This document shows, piece by piece, positions 1 to 7,039 of a stretch of DNA of 11,863 nt; positions within the stretch are counted from its first letter, which is position 1, and each line of letters starts with the position of its first letter. The stretch is from an uncultured Bacteroidales bacterium. Its GTDB lineage: Bacteria > Bacteroidota > Bacteroidia > Bacteroidales > UBA932. The translations under genes were made by a program, and so were the position numbers. The notes under the pieces are model-generated. The model was not told where the DNA came from, ran no database searches, and saw nothing but the letters and a program-made list of their open reading frames with translations. The stretch is from assembly GCA_947305045.1 (NCBI GenBank), contig CAMZCW010000057.1, positions 1 to 11,863 on the forward strand, given 5' to 3'.

Positions 1-2
1 GC

Positions 3-1145
3 AAGCCCGTCGCGGAGCAGGAGATAGGCAAGCAGCTCCTCAAGGAAACGGTGGCATACGCGGAATCCAGCCAGTGCCGTCGCAAGCTGCTGCTCAATTA
101 CTTCGGGGAGGATTATCCGGCAGATAACTGCTGTGCGTGTGACAACTGCCTGCATCCCAAGGCCCGCTTCGACGGCAGGGAGGAAATGGCGCTGGTTATC
201 GAACTGATAGAGTCGTTGCCGGAGCACTTCAAACTGGAGCACCTCTCGGGTATCCTGGCCGGTGTTCCCAACGCCATGATCAAGTCCTATCACCACGACG
301 AACTCTCCCTGTACGGTGCCGGCAAGGAGCACGACGTCCGTTTCTGGGCCGCCGTCATCCATCAGGGGCTCATTCTCCATTTCCTGGACAAGGACATTGA
401 AAATTACGGACTTATTTTTGTGACGGAAGAGGGCCGGAAGTTCTACCGGAAGCCCTGGGAAGTCCTGCTGGTGGAGGACCGTATCTTCTCGGAAGGCGAG
501 GACGATGACGATGAAGACATCTCCGGTGCCGCACACGGCGGGGGCGGGGGGGACCCTGTCCTGCTGAGTATGCTCAAAGACCTTCGCAAGGACCTGGCCC
601 GCAAAATGGGCCTGCAACCCTGGATTGTGTTCTCGGACCCGTCCCTGGAGGACATGACCATTGTCTATCCGCTTACGGTCAAGGAACTGTCGGAGAAGTG
701 TCAGGGCGTAGGGGAGGGAAAGGCGCAGAAGTTTGGCAAGCCCTTTGTGGAACTCATCGCCAAGTATGTGGAAGAGAACGAGATAGAACGCCCGGACGAT
801 TTTGTAGTGAAGTCCGTCACGTCCAAATCCGGCAACAAGGTGTTCATCATCCAGTCCATAGACCGCAAAATGGACCTGAAGGATATTGCTTCCTCCAAAG
901 GGCTGGATATGAATGAATTGCTTTCGGAAATAGAGGCCATTGTGGCCACGGGTACCCGGGTGAACATCAACTATTACATTGAGGAGGAACTGGACCCGGA
1001 TGTGGTGGATGAAATCTACGACTGGTTCAAGGAGGAAGCGGAGTCAGATTCCCTCCCGGACGCCCTCAAGGCCCTGGGCGGTGACTACTCGGAAGAGGAA
1101 ATCCGCCTGGTCCGCATTAAGTTTTTGTGCGAGGTCGCGAATTAA
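3..1145 (+). CDS. recQ: ATP-dependent DNA helicase RecQ, C-terminal part (5' end outside window)
   Basis: RecQ unwinds DNA 3' to 5' in recombination and repair. The frame is open from base 3 and begins in mid-protein (KPVAEQEIGKQLL...), so the two RecA-like helicase domains, probably some 340 residues, lie off the left edge. Numbering the fragment from base 3 (380 residues), the RecQ zinc-binding cysteines are C25, C43 or C44, C46 and C49 (C-x17-C-x2-C-x2-C, with CRRK and YFGE between them). An RQC winged-helix region follows. Next comes an acidic, glycine-rich linker at about 164-183, then an HRDC domain at about 185-262 (DLRKDLARKMGLQPWIVFSD...). The last 90 or so residues resemble the helix-turn-helix tail of Bacteroidales RecQ. 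The family is about 720 residues long in Bacteroidales, in keeping with half being absent. The TAA stop overlaps the stop of the convergent gene. The family call is firm; the tail domain assignment is from memory. Confidence 0.95.
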   Translation, partial: KPVAEQEIGKQLLKETVAYAESSQCRRKLLLNYFGEDYPADNCCACDNCLHPKARFDGREEMALVIELIESLPEHFKLEHLSGILAGVPNAMIKSYHHDELSLYGAGKEHDVRFWAAVIHQGLILHFLDKDIENYGLIFVTEEGRKFYRKPWEVLLVEDRIFSEGEDDDDEDISGAAHGGGGGDPVLLSMLKDLRKDLARKMGLQPWIVFSDPSLEDMTIVYPLTVKELSEKCQGVGEGKAQKFGKPFVELIAKYVEENEIERPDDFVVKSVTSKSGNKVFIIQSIDRKMDLKDIASSKGLDMNELLSEIEAIVATGTRVNINYYIEEELDPDVVDEIYDWFKEEAESDSLPDALKALGGDYSEEEIRLVRIKFLCEVAN

Positions 1146-1696
1146 AGATAAATCAAAGAGGACAAATGGTCCGGGGCAAAGAGCCGCCGGGCCATTTCCT
1201 GTATTTGGGCAGGGGTGATGGCTTCCAGCAGTTTACGGGTCTCCAGGGACGACAATACCTCTCCCCATGCGAGCATGCTTTTTCCCATGGACAGGCACTG
1301 GGCCTCCCCGGATTCGGAGCTGATGGCCAGCTGGCCCAGGAGCTGTTTCCGGTAGGCCTTGAGTTGAGTGTCCGTGAGCGGGACCTCGCACAGCCGCTCC
1401 AGGATTTTCCGGATGGCCTCCAGGCAGGCGTCCAGATTGGGCTTGTCGCAGCCAAAGGTAATGGCCAGAACGCCTGAATCGGCATACTGCGTATAGGAAC
1501 ACTCGATGCCATAGACCCACCCTCTTTTCTCGCGTAATTCCTTATTTAACAGGGAGTTGGATGCGGGACCGCCCAGGATGCCGGACAGCATGGCGCATAC
1601 CAGCCGGTCCGGCGTCTGGTACAGCGACGGCGCCTTGCACCCGATGACGGCATTCACCTCATGGTGCCGCTTGTCAATGACTTTGTGAAAAGACAT
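1142..1696 (-). CDS. M16 family peptidase, C-terminal half (split or frameshifted gene)
   Basis: This is the second structural domain of an M16B zinc peptidase (pitrilysin/processing-peptidase clan). It carries the family motif LREKRGWVYGIECSY, which holds the conserved Arg and Tyr that complete the active site, and ILGGPASNSLLNKELRE just before it. It ends in SSLIYL, like the usual C-terminus. The zinc site is not here but in the upstream half, in another frame. The frame is open back to about base 1750, but the residues upstream of HKVIDKRHHE do not look like family sequence. I chose the ATG at 1696 (MSFHKVIDK), which overlaps the end of the N-terminal half by 23 nt and gives 184 residues. 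It could be reinitiated as a separate chain, be joined to the first half by frameshifting, or simply be the downstream part of a pseudogene or of a sequence with an indel error. The stop overlaps the recQ stop in the palindrome TTAA. Confidence 0.75.
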   Translation of the reverse strand: MSFHKVIDKRHHEVNAVIGCKAPSLYQTPDRLVCAMLSGILGGPASNSLLNKELREKRGWVYGIECSYTQYADSGVLAITFGCDKPNLDACLEAIRKILERLCEVPLTDTQLKAYRKQLLGQLAISSESGEAQCLSMGKSMLAWGEVLSSLETRKLLEAITPAQIQEMARRLFAPDHLSSLIYL

Positions 1697-2309
1697 GGTC
1701 GATGATTTTGAGTACCTGTTTTTCCAGTTTGGATTCGTCGATATCGGCAACGACCGTAAAGACCATCTTTTCCGGGACGAACTGTTCCCGCACGAAGCTG
1801 CGGAGCATCTCCGGCGTTATTTTTTTGACCGATGCGGTGGTGCCCAGGATGGGTGTCTGCAGGGGAGAGTCGGCAAAAAGGAGCTCCTCAAAGCGGTCGT
1901 ATATGTCCTCTGCGGGGTTGTCTTTGTAAGAGATGATTTCGTCCAGCACCACGCCGCGTTCCGTCTCGATTTCCCTGTCCGGGAACGTGGCTTCCGTGGC
2001 CAGTTCGAACAGCAGGCGGGCAGCCTTCCCCAGGTCTTCCTTGAGCACCGTGGCGTGCAGGACAATCTCTTCCTTGGTGGTGTAGGCATTCAGTTCGCCG
2101 CCCAGCCGGTCCAGGTAACTGCTGATCACCGCTGCGCTTTTGCGACGGGTGCCGCGAAACAGGGTATGTTCCACAAAATGGGCGATGCCGGCGGGGTATT
2201 GGCCTTCGTTGCGGGTGCCGCTGCCGATGGTGAGGGCACAGTAGGCTACCGACCGCCCGCTCCGGCGCAGGGCGTAGCGGATGCCTTCTTTAGTGACGCC
2301 GCTTTTCAT
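1674..2309 (-). CDS. M16 family zinc peptidase, N-terminal half (split or frameshifted gene)
   Basis: M16 enzymes are zinc metallopeptidases with two similar domains per about 410-residue chain. This 211-residue frame holds the first domain. The inverted zinc motif HFVEH is at 44-48 (H44 and H48 ligands, E47 catalytic). The usual third ligand is E124 in ERGVVLDEI, 76 residues after H48. The strand ELNAYTTKEE at 72-81 is also typical. Sequence that fits the family runs to KIIDHVF; the frame then ends after SQSH, while matching sequence resumes in the other frame with HKVIDK. No signal peptide is visible, so this chain is probably cytoplasmic, as in the YmxG/PqqL-like small M16 group. The ATG overlaps the stop of the upstream secreted-protein gene as ATGA, implying translational coupling. 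All metal ligands are intact, so decay, if any, is recent. The family call is certain; whether an active enzyme is made is not. Confidence 0.82.
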   Translation of the reverse strand: MKSGVTKEGIRYALRRSGRSVAYCALTIGSGTRNEGQYPAGIAHFVEHTLFRGTRRKSAAVISSYLDRLGGELNAYTTKEEIVLHATVLKEDLGKAARLLFELATEATFPDREIETERGVVLDEIISYKDNPAEDIYDRFEELLFADSPLQTPILGTTASVKKITPEMLRSFVREQFVPEKMVFTVVADIDESKLEKQVLKIIDHVFSQSH

Positions 2310-3160
2310 CGGCTCCGGGACAGGCGTTTGAGGTCAGCGGCCGTAAAACCGACGCCGGTTTTCCCCGTGATCTTGTGCTTGTGGATGTAGAACAGGCGGT
2401 GCGTCTCTGCGTCGAAGAGCATCTTATAGCAATAGGATACCTTGTTTTCCGGCAGGAAGGGCGCCACCGTATAACTGACAAGGGTATGGTATCGGCCCTG
2501 AAGGAAAATCTCGTCTGCCTCTGTGTCGGAGCATAGGTGAATATCCTCGTCCAGGTAGCGCTGAAGGTCTTTTTCCGTGACGCTTTGCGACAGGTCATCC
2601 TTGGCCAGGTACACCTGTTTCATCTTGCCTTCTTTGGAAAAATTCCGGTTGAACCAGGCGTCCATGCTGTAAGCGGTTTTCTCGCTGTTCATGGCATTCT
2701 GGGTAAACTCCTGGATGGCCTGGATGATGGGCCCCAGAAACACCAGCTCCCGTCCGCTGCCACCCGTGGCGGCCATTAGCGGGAGGGAAATAATTTCGTG
2801 CATTTCCTGAATGCCGTCCGCACCATCCGGACCGCCTTTCACCAGGGTGAGGAACAGCACGCCGGGTTCTTCTTCTCCCTTGAAACGGGCCTCCGCCGGA
2901 ATGAGGAAATAATACAGATCCCGGGTTTTGCGCTCTTCAAACTCTGCCTGGGAGCAGAATTCGTACGGGGAGAGGGTCCAGTAATTGACAATTTCCTGGC
3001 GCAGTCCGCTGTCCAGGACCTCGTTTCCGCTCAAGACCACTTGGGTGATTTTATCGGAAAAATCGTTCAGGATGTACTTGCGGGTGTTTACTTTTCCCTG
3101 GCCAAAAAGGCTCAGGCAAACCAGCACCAGACTTAAAAAGGTAACGGCTTTCTTACTCAT
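2306..3160 (-). CDS. Secreted protein of unknown function, cotranscribed with M16 peptidase
   Basis: I do not recognise a named family; it looks like a conserved hypothetical protein of Bacteroidales. The start chosen is the ATG at 3160 (MSKKAVTFLSLVLVCLSLFGQ), which gives 284 residues and a clean type I signal peptide: KK, a hydrophobic core of about residues 5-19, and likely cleavage before Q21. C15 does not sit in a good lipobox. The frame is open to about 3187, but that extension would run into the putative -7 element at 3185-3192 and would spoil the signal peptide. The mature part is a mixed soluble protein rich in aromatic and charged residues. A glycine-rich stretch lies near residues 118-145 and a motif LFYIHKHKITGKTGVGF near the end. 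It is probably periplasmic or surface-exposed. Its TGA overlaps the M16 start (ATGA). A role linked to the peptidase is only a guess from the coupling. Confidence 0.85.
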   Translation of the reverse strand: MSKKAVTFLSLVLVCLSLFGQGKVNTRKYILNDFSDKITQVVLSGNEVLDSGLRQEIVNYWTLSPYEFCSQAEFEERKTRDLYYFLIPAEARFKGEEEPGVLFLTLVKGGPDGADGIQEMHEIISLPLMAATGGSGRELVFLGPIIQAIQEFTQNAMNSEKTAYSMDAWFNRNFSKEGKMKQVYLAKDDLSQSVTEKDLQRYLDEDIHLCSDTEADEIFLQGRYHTLVSYTVAPFLPENKVSYCYKMLFDAETHRLFYIHKHKITGKTGVGFTAADLKRLSRSR

Positions 3161-3184
3161 CTTTTCTTCTTCTAAACAACACTG

Positions 3185-3192
3185 CAAAGGTA
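3185..3192 (-). promoter_or_regulatory. Bacteroidota-type -7 promoter element (TACCTTTG) for the secreted protein/M16 unit
   Basis: Read on the minus strand this octamer is TACCTTTG, a full match to the Bacteroidota sigma-ABfr -7 consensus TAnnTTTG. It lies 24 nt upstream of the ATG at 3160. The intervening leader ends in a purine run (AGAAGAAGAAAAG) that could aid ribosome binding. A T-rich stretch about 20 nt further upstream may stand in for the weaker -33 TTTG element, but the match is poor. The element is inferred from sequence only. Confidence 0.55.
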
Positions 3193-3239
3193 CAAAGAGA
3201 TTTTATGAAAAACATACTTATTAATTACAAAAATATGCT

Positions 3240-3247
3240 TAACTTTG
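3240..3247 (+). promoter_or_regulatory. Bacteroidota-type -7 promoter element (TAACTTTG) for the four-gene operon
   Basis: TAACTTTG matches TAnnTTTG in full and lies in an AT-rich stretch (3200-3245) that stands out from the GC-rich coding sequence. Only 6 nt separate its last G from the ATG at 3254. Transcription would therefore begin at or within a base or two of the start codon, predicting a leaderless mRNA. No clear -33 TTTG is seen about 19-21 nt upstream; TTATTAATT is the nearest candidate. Confidence 0.5.
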
Positions 3248-3253
3248 CGTATT

Positions 3254-5371
3254 ATGGGAAAACGTTCAACCATTGTGGCCGTTGTGGCCCTGGCACTCTT
3301 GCTGTCCGGCATTGTTTTGGCTGTGCTGCGCCTGTATCGCACCACACCCGGTGATACGCCTTCCGCTGCCGCGCCGGCAGGCTGGTCCGTGCTGAAAGCC
3401 ATTCCCTCGGATGCCAACGCCGTTATGGTCTTTGACGGTTCGTCCAAGGCGGCGCGCCTCATGGCGGATTCTACCGGTTTTGTGCAGGGGCTTCTGGCGC
3501 CGGGCAACACGGATTTTATGAACTTCCTGTCTTCTTTGGGCCGCAAACGCGTGGCGGTTTCCCTGCATAACAGCGGTTCGCTGGTCCCGCTTGTCGCGGC
3601 AGAGGCCATCCCGGCAGATTCTCTCATCCTGGCCCTTGCGGAAAAAGCCGGCCTGAAAACCTTGGAAAAAGACGGTTTCCTGCTGGCCTCCCGTTCAGAG
3701 ACCTTCATCAACGCCGCCGTGCGTCATATGGACGACGAAACGTCCATTTTGGGCGTTCGGCATTTGCAGGATCTGGTACGCGGTATCTCGGGTCCGGTGG
3801 TCTTCTTCCTTTCCCATGCGCAGGCTGGCAAGCTGGTGCAAACCTATGGCGGGACAGCCTGTCGGCCCCATGCCACTTTTGTAAAAGACCTTACTTCCTG
3901 GAGCGCCTGGAGTTTCCAGGAGGCGGACAAAGACCATGTACTGCTCAAGGGGGCGGCCCTTCCCGGAGAAGCCCCCGGCAGTTTTTTCCGGGCTTGTCAA
4001 AATACGCCGCTTGCAAGACCGGAATTCCCGGATGTCCTGCCTTATTATACCCAAGATGCCATTTCTGTCCCGGTATCGGATGCGGATGCCTTGCTCGCGT
4101 CCCGGCGCAGTTTCGAGGACGGTTGCGGGCGTCTGGCCAGGTACAACAAAGCCGTCAAGTCCAAAGAGGGCCGCGCGCTCACGCCGGAAGCCTGGTTCCG
4201 GTCTTTGCAGCCCAGGGAAGTGGTCAGCGCCTCGTTCATGGGAGAGGACGGCGTCCAGCGGGAAGTTCTGCTGGTACGCTCGGCCAAAGACCTGAAGTTG
4301 GGGAAGGAACGTTCCAACCCGTATCGCGGCTGCCTGGCCCTCCTTCTGGGAGAAAAGTTTCAGGCGGTGGATACCAGCTGCGCATCCATCAATTCCCGCT
4401 GGACCGTTTATTCGGACCTTCCCACCGTCCGCTTGTTCCAGGAAAAGTCGTTTCTGGACTATGACTTGAAAGACCGGTTGTCAGACGCTTCGGTGGAGCT
4501 TCCGGAGGGTTTTGTGTGTTATGCCTCTTTCTCGGATGCTCCGGAGCTGGTTACGCACCTGTTCGCCCCCAGCCTGGCTACTCCGCTGCAAAATTTCGTC
4601 CGTGGTGTTGGCTTTGCGCCTGCTACGGCATCCCTGGACTTGTCCGGAGAGCGGCCGTCCTTCCGTCTTCGCATAGACACCCGTGTACTCAAGGGAACCA
4701 AAGTACAGGTATTGGAAAGGGATACGGTGGTGGTGGTTCCTACAGGCTTTTTCCCGGTCGTCAATTACACCACCGGAAAAACCAATTACCTGTACCAGAA
4801 TGCGCACGGATCCATTTGCCTGAACGACGAAAATGGCAAGGGCGTATGGGGTATCCCGTTCAAGGAAACCCTTTGCGGACGTGTCCAATGCATTGACTAC
4901 TACAACAATAAAAAGATACAGTTCCTTTTTTGCGGTGGTTCCAGCTTGTTCCTGCTGGACCGTCTGGGCCATTGGGTGAACGGGTTCCCGGTCAGCCTGC
5001 CCAAGCCGGTGCTGCTGGGACCGGACGCCTATGATTTCACCGGGGCTGGCGGTTACACGGTCATGGTGCTTCATACGGACAATACGCTGGAGCGTTATAA
5101 CCTGCACGGCCAGAAGCCGGAAGGGTGGCTGGGCATCAGGGCACCGGAAACCGTCAAGAACCTGCCGGAATTGCTGGAGACAAAAGGGAAACGCTTCTGG
5201 GCCGTCCGCACGTCAGTGCGTACGCTCATCTATCCTTTTGAGGGCGGAGAAGCGCTCAACAAGGAAGAGGGCGGCAAAATGATGAAACCGGATGCCGTAC
5301 TCACGCCCACCTCCAAAGGCGTCTCGGCAGAGTGCTATGATGGCCGCACCAGGGACTTTAAACTGAACTAA
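3254..5371 (+). CDS. Membrane-anchored periplasmic protein of unknown function with propeller-like C-terminal repeats
   Basis: This 705-residue protein begins with an N-terminal anchor: K3 and R4, then a hydrophobic segment at about 6-27 followed by RLYR. That suggests an uncleaved helix with the rest in the periplasm. The N-terminal part (WSVLKAIPSDANAVMVFDGS, and SLGRKRVAVSLHNSG further on) recalls DUF3352-like Bacteroidota proteins, from memory only. From about residue 500 to 620 there are repeats of the form GKTNYLYQNAHGSICLND and KKIQFLFCGGSSLFLLDRLG, in which short strands are followed by D-x-x-G turns, like blades of a PQQ/WD-type propeller. No catalytic motif is visible. The ATG at 3254 was preferred to a TTG at 3245 because the TTG lies within the putative -7 element and the ATG gives a good anchor. 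It is first in a tight operon, 15 nt before the acyl-CoA ligase gene. It might be a scaffold or sensor for envelope lipid work, but that is speculation. Confidence 0.85.
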   Translation: MGKRSTIVAVVALALLLSGIVLAVLRLYRTTPGDTPSAAAPAGWSVLKAIPSDANAVMVFDGSSKAARLMADSTGFVQGLLAPGNTDFMNFLSSLGRKRVAVSLHNSGSLVPLVAAEAIPADSLILALAEKAGLKTLEKDGFLLASRSETFINAAVRHMDDETSILGVRHLQDLVRGISGPVVFFLSHAQAGKLVQTYGGTACRPHATFVKDLTSWSAWSFQEADKDHVLLKGAALPGEAPGSFFRACQNTPLARPEFPDVLPYYTQDAISVPVSDADALLASRRSFEDGCGRLARYNKAVKSKEGRALTPEAWFRSLQPREVVSASFMGEDGVQREVLLVRSAKDLKLGKERSNPYRGCLALLLGEKFQAVDTSCASINSRWTVYSDLPTVRLFQEKSFLDYDLKDRLSDASVELPEGFVCYASFSDAPELVTHLFAPSLATPLQNFVRGVGFAPATASLDLSGERPSFRLRIDTRVLKGTKVQVLERDTVVVVPTGFFPVVNYTTGKTNYLYQNAHGSICLNDENGKGVWGIPFKETLCGRVQCIDYYNNKKIQFLFCGGSSLFLLDRLGHWVNGFPVSLPKPVLLGPDAYDFTGAGGYTVMVLHTDNTLERYNLHGQKPEGWLGIRAPETVKNLPELLETKGKRFWAVRTSVRTLIYPFEGGEALNKEEGGKMMKPDAVLTPTSKGVSAECYDGRTRDFKLN

Positions 5372-5386
5372 ACCTAATTCAATAAC

Positions 5387-7039
5387 ATGGAATTTCAATC
5401 CGTAAACAAAATTCTGCAGGGAAGTTTTGTCCGCAACTGGGACAGGGCTGCGCTTACCAATTACCAGGGCATGACCCTGGCGTACAGGGACGTAGCCAGG
5501 CGCATTGCCAAATTGCATATTGCCTTTGAACAGTGCGGACTGAAGCAGGGAGACAAAGTGGCTATCTGCTCGCGCAATCAGGCCAACTGGGGCGTGAGTT
5601 TTCTTGCCGCACTGACCTATGGAGCGGTCGCAGTCCCCATCCTGCACGAATTCAAACCCGGCAACATCCACTACCTTGTGAACCATTCGGAGGCCCGTGT
5701 CCTGTTTGTCGATGAAGTGATCTGGGAGGGGCTTCAGGTTGAAGAAATGCCCGATTTGGGCGTGGTGGTGCAAATCAACAACTTCAAGTTCCTGTATGCC
5801 GCATCGGAAGAACTTGCCCAGGTACGCGAACATCTGAACGAGGAATTCGGCCACCGGTATCCCAATAACTTCGAGCCGGCCGATCTCAATTATTACGAGG
5901 ACAGCTCGGAGGAACTGGCCATCATCAACTACACCTCCGGTACTTCCGGCTTCTCCAAGGGCGTCATGATTCCTTTCCGGGCCCTTTATTCCAATATTCA
6001 GTTCGCCCGGGAGGATGCCTGCCCCATGCTCAAGGCCGGCATGAATGTGGTCTCCATGCTGCCCACGGCCCATATGTATGGCATGATGTTCGAATTCCTG
6101 TTCCAGATGACGATCGGCATGCACGTGCATTTCCTCAGCCGTGTCCCTTCTCCTAAAATTATCATGCAGGCTTTCGGCGAAATCCATCCGGATATCATTA
6201 TTGCCGTCCCGCTGGTGATCGAGAAGGTGTACAAGAACAAGCTCAAGCCGCTCGTGGACAAAACCAAGTATTATCGGCGTATTCCCATCCTGGGGGCCGA
6301 AATCAAGAAAAAGTTCTGCTTGGAGCTCACCAATGCCTTCGGCGGCCAGTTCGAGGAAGTCATTCTGGGCGGTGCGGCGTTCAATCCGGAGGTGGAGAAG
6401 TTCCTGCATTCCATCGGTTTCCATTACACGGTGGGCTATGGCATGACGGAATGCGCTCCCATCATTTGCTATGCCCACTGGGATAAGGTGAAGGTCGGCA
6501 GCGCCGGACGTGCTGCGCTCAATATGGAAATCCGTATCGATTCTCCGGACCCGCAGCGCATTCCCGGCGAGGTGCAGGTGAAGGGCCCCAACGTATGCCT
6601 GGGCTATTACAAGAACCCGGATACCACCCGTAAATCTTTTACCGAGGACGGCTGGTTCCGCACCGGTGACATGGGGGTGCTGGACCAGGACGGCTATCTG
6701 TTCCTGCGTGGCCGCTCCAAGTGCATGGTACTGGGTCCTTCCGGCCAGAATATCTATCCGGAGGAACTGGAGGCAACCATCAACAATTTCACCTATGTGG
6801 TAGATTCCCTGGTAGTGGAGGATGACGGCGGCCTTACGGCGCTCATTTATCCGGACTGGCACCAGGGTGAGCTGGACGGCATGTCGCGCAGCGAGTTCAA
6901 AAAACGCATTACGGACATGCTCCCCGCCATCAACCAGGAACTGCCCAATTACGCGCAAATCAAGAAAATCGAGCTCATGCCCGAGGACTTCGAGCGCACC
7001 CCCAAGAAGAGTATCAAACGCTATCTGTATCAGCGCTAA
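5387..7039 (+). CDS. AMP-forming long-chain fatty acid-CoA ligase (acyl-CoA synthetase)
   Basis: A member of the adenylate-forming (ANL) superfamily. It probably activates a fatty acid as acyl-AMP and transfers it to CoA in the cytoplasm, perhaps at the inner membrane face. Signatures in order: the phosphate-binding A3 loop YTSGTSGFSKG at 182-192, the A5 motif GYGMTE at 350-355, and GWFRTGDMG with ribose-binding D428 (A7). The C-terminal tail TPKKSIKRYLYQR at 538-550 contains the likely catalytic lysine (K540 or K541). The length of 550 residues is usual for Bacteroidales FadD-like enzymes. Substrate chain length cannot be read from the sequence, and an acyl-ACP synthetase or other carboxylate ligase remains possible. 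It begins 15 nt after the preceding gene with no Shine-Dalgarno sequence, and its TAA shares one base with the next ATG (TAATG), so translation is probably coupled. Confidence 0.93.
   Translation: MEFQSVNKILQGSFVRNWDRAALTNYQGMTLAYRDVARRIAKLHIAFEQCGLKQGDKVAICSRNQANWGVSFLAALTYGAVAVPILHEFKPGNIHYLVNHSEARVLFVDEVIWEGLQVEEMPDLGVVVQINNFKFLYAASEELAQVREHLNEEFGHRYPNNFEPADLNYYEDSSEELAIINYTSGTSGFSKGVMIPFRALYSNIQFAREDACPMLKAGMNVVSMLPTAHMYGMMFEFLFQMTIGMHVHFLSRVPSPKIIMQAFGEIHPDIIIAVPLVIEKVYKNKLKPLVDKTKYYRRIPILGAEIKKKFCLELTNAFGGQFEEVILGGAAFNPEVEKFLHSIGFHYTVGYGMTECAPIICYAHWDKVKVGSAGRAALNMEIRIDSPDPQRIPGEVQVKGPNVCLGYYKNPDTTRKSFTEDGWFRTGDMGVLDQDGYLFLRGRSKCMVLGPSGQNIYPEELEATINNFTYVVDSLVVEDDGGLTALIYPDWHQGELDGMSRSEFKKRITDMLPAINQELPNYAQIKKIELMPEDFERTPKKSIKRYLYQR

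Noticed and set aside
538..552. G-rich run in recQ that might mark a frameshift error
   Set aside because: It encodes a pentaglycine stretch in the linker before the HRDC domain, and the frame is continuous with family sequence on both sides.
1161..1175. Short hairpin GGAC-AAATG-GTCC just past recQ as a terminator
   Set aside because: The stem has four base pairs, there is no U-tract, and it lies inside the M16 coding sequence.
5213..6958. A 581-codon open frame on the minus strand across the acyl-CoA ligase gene
   Set aside because: It is antisense to a clearly recognisable gene with intact ligase motifs. The translation is rich in His, Ile, Gly and Val with no domain, as expected of the reverse frame of a codon-biased gene.
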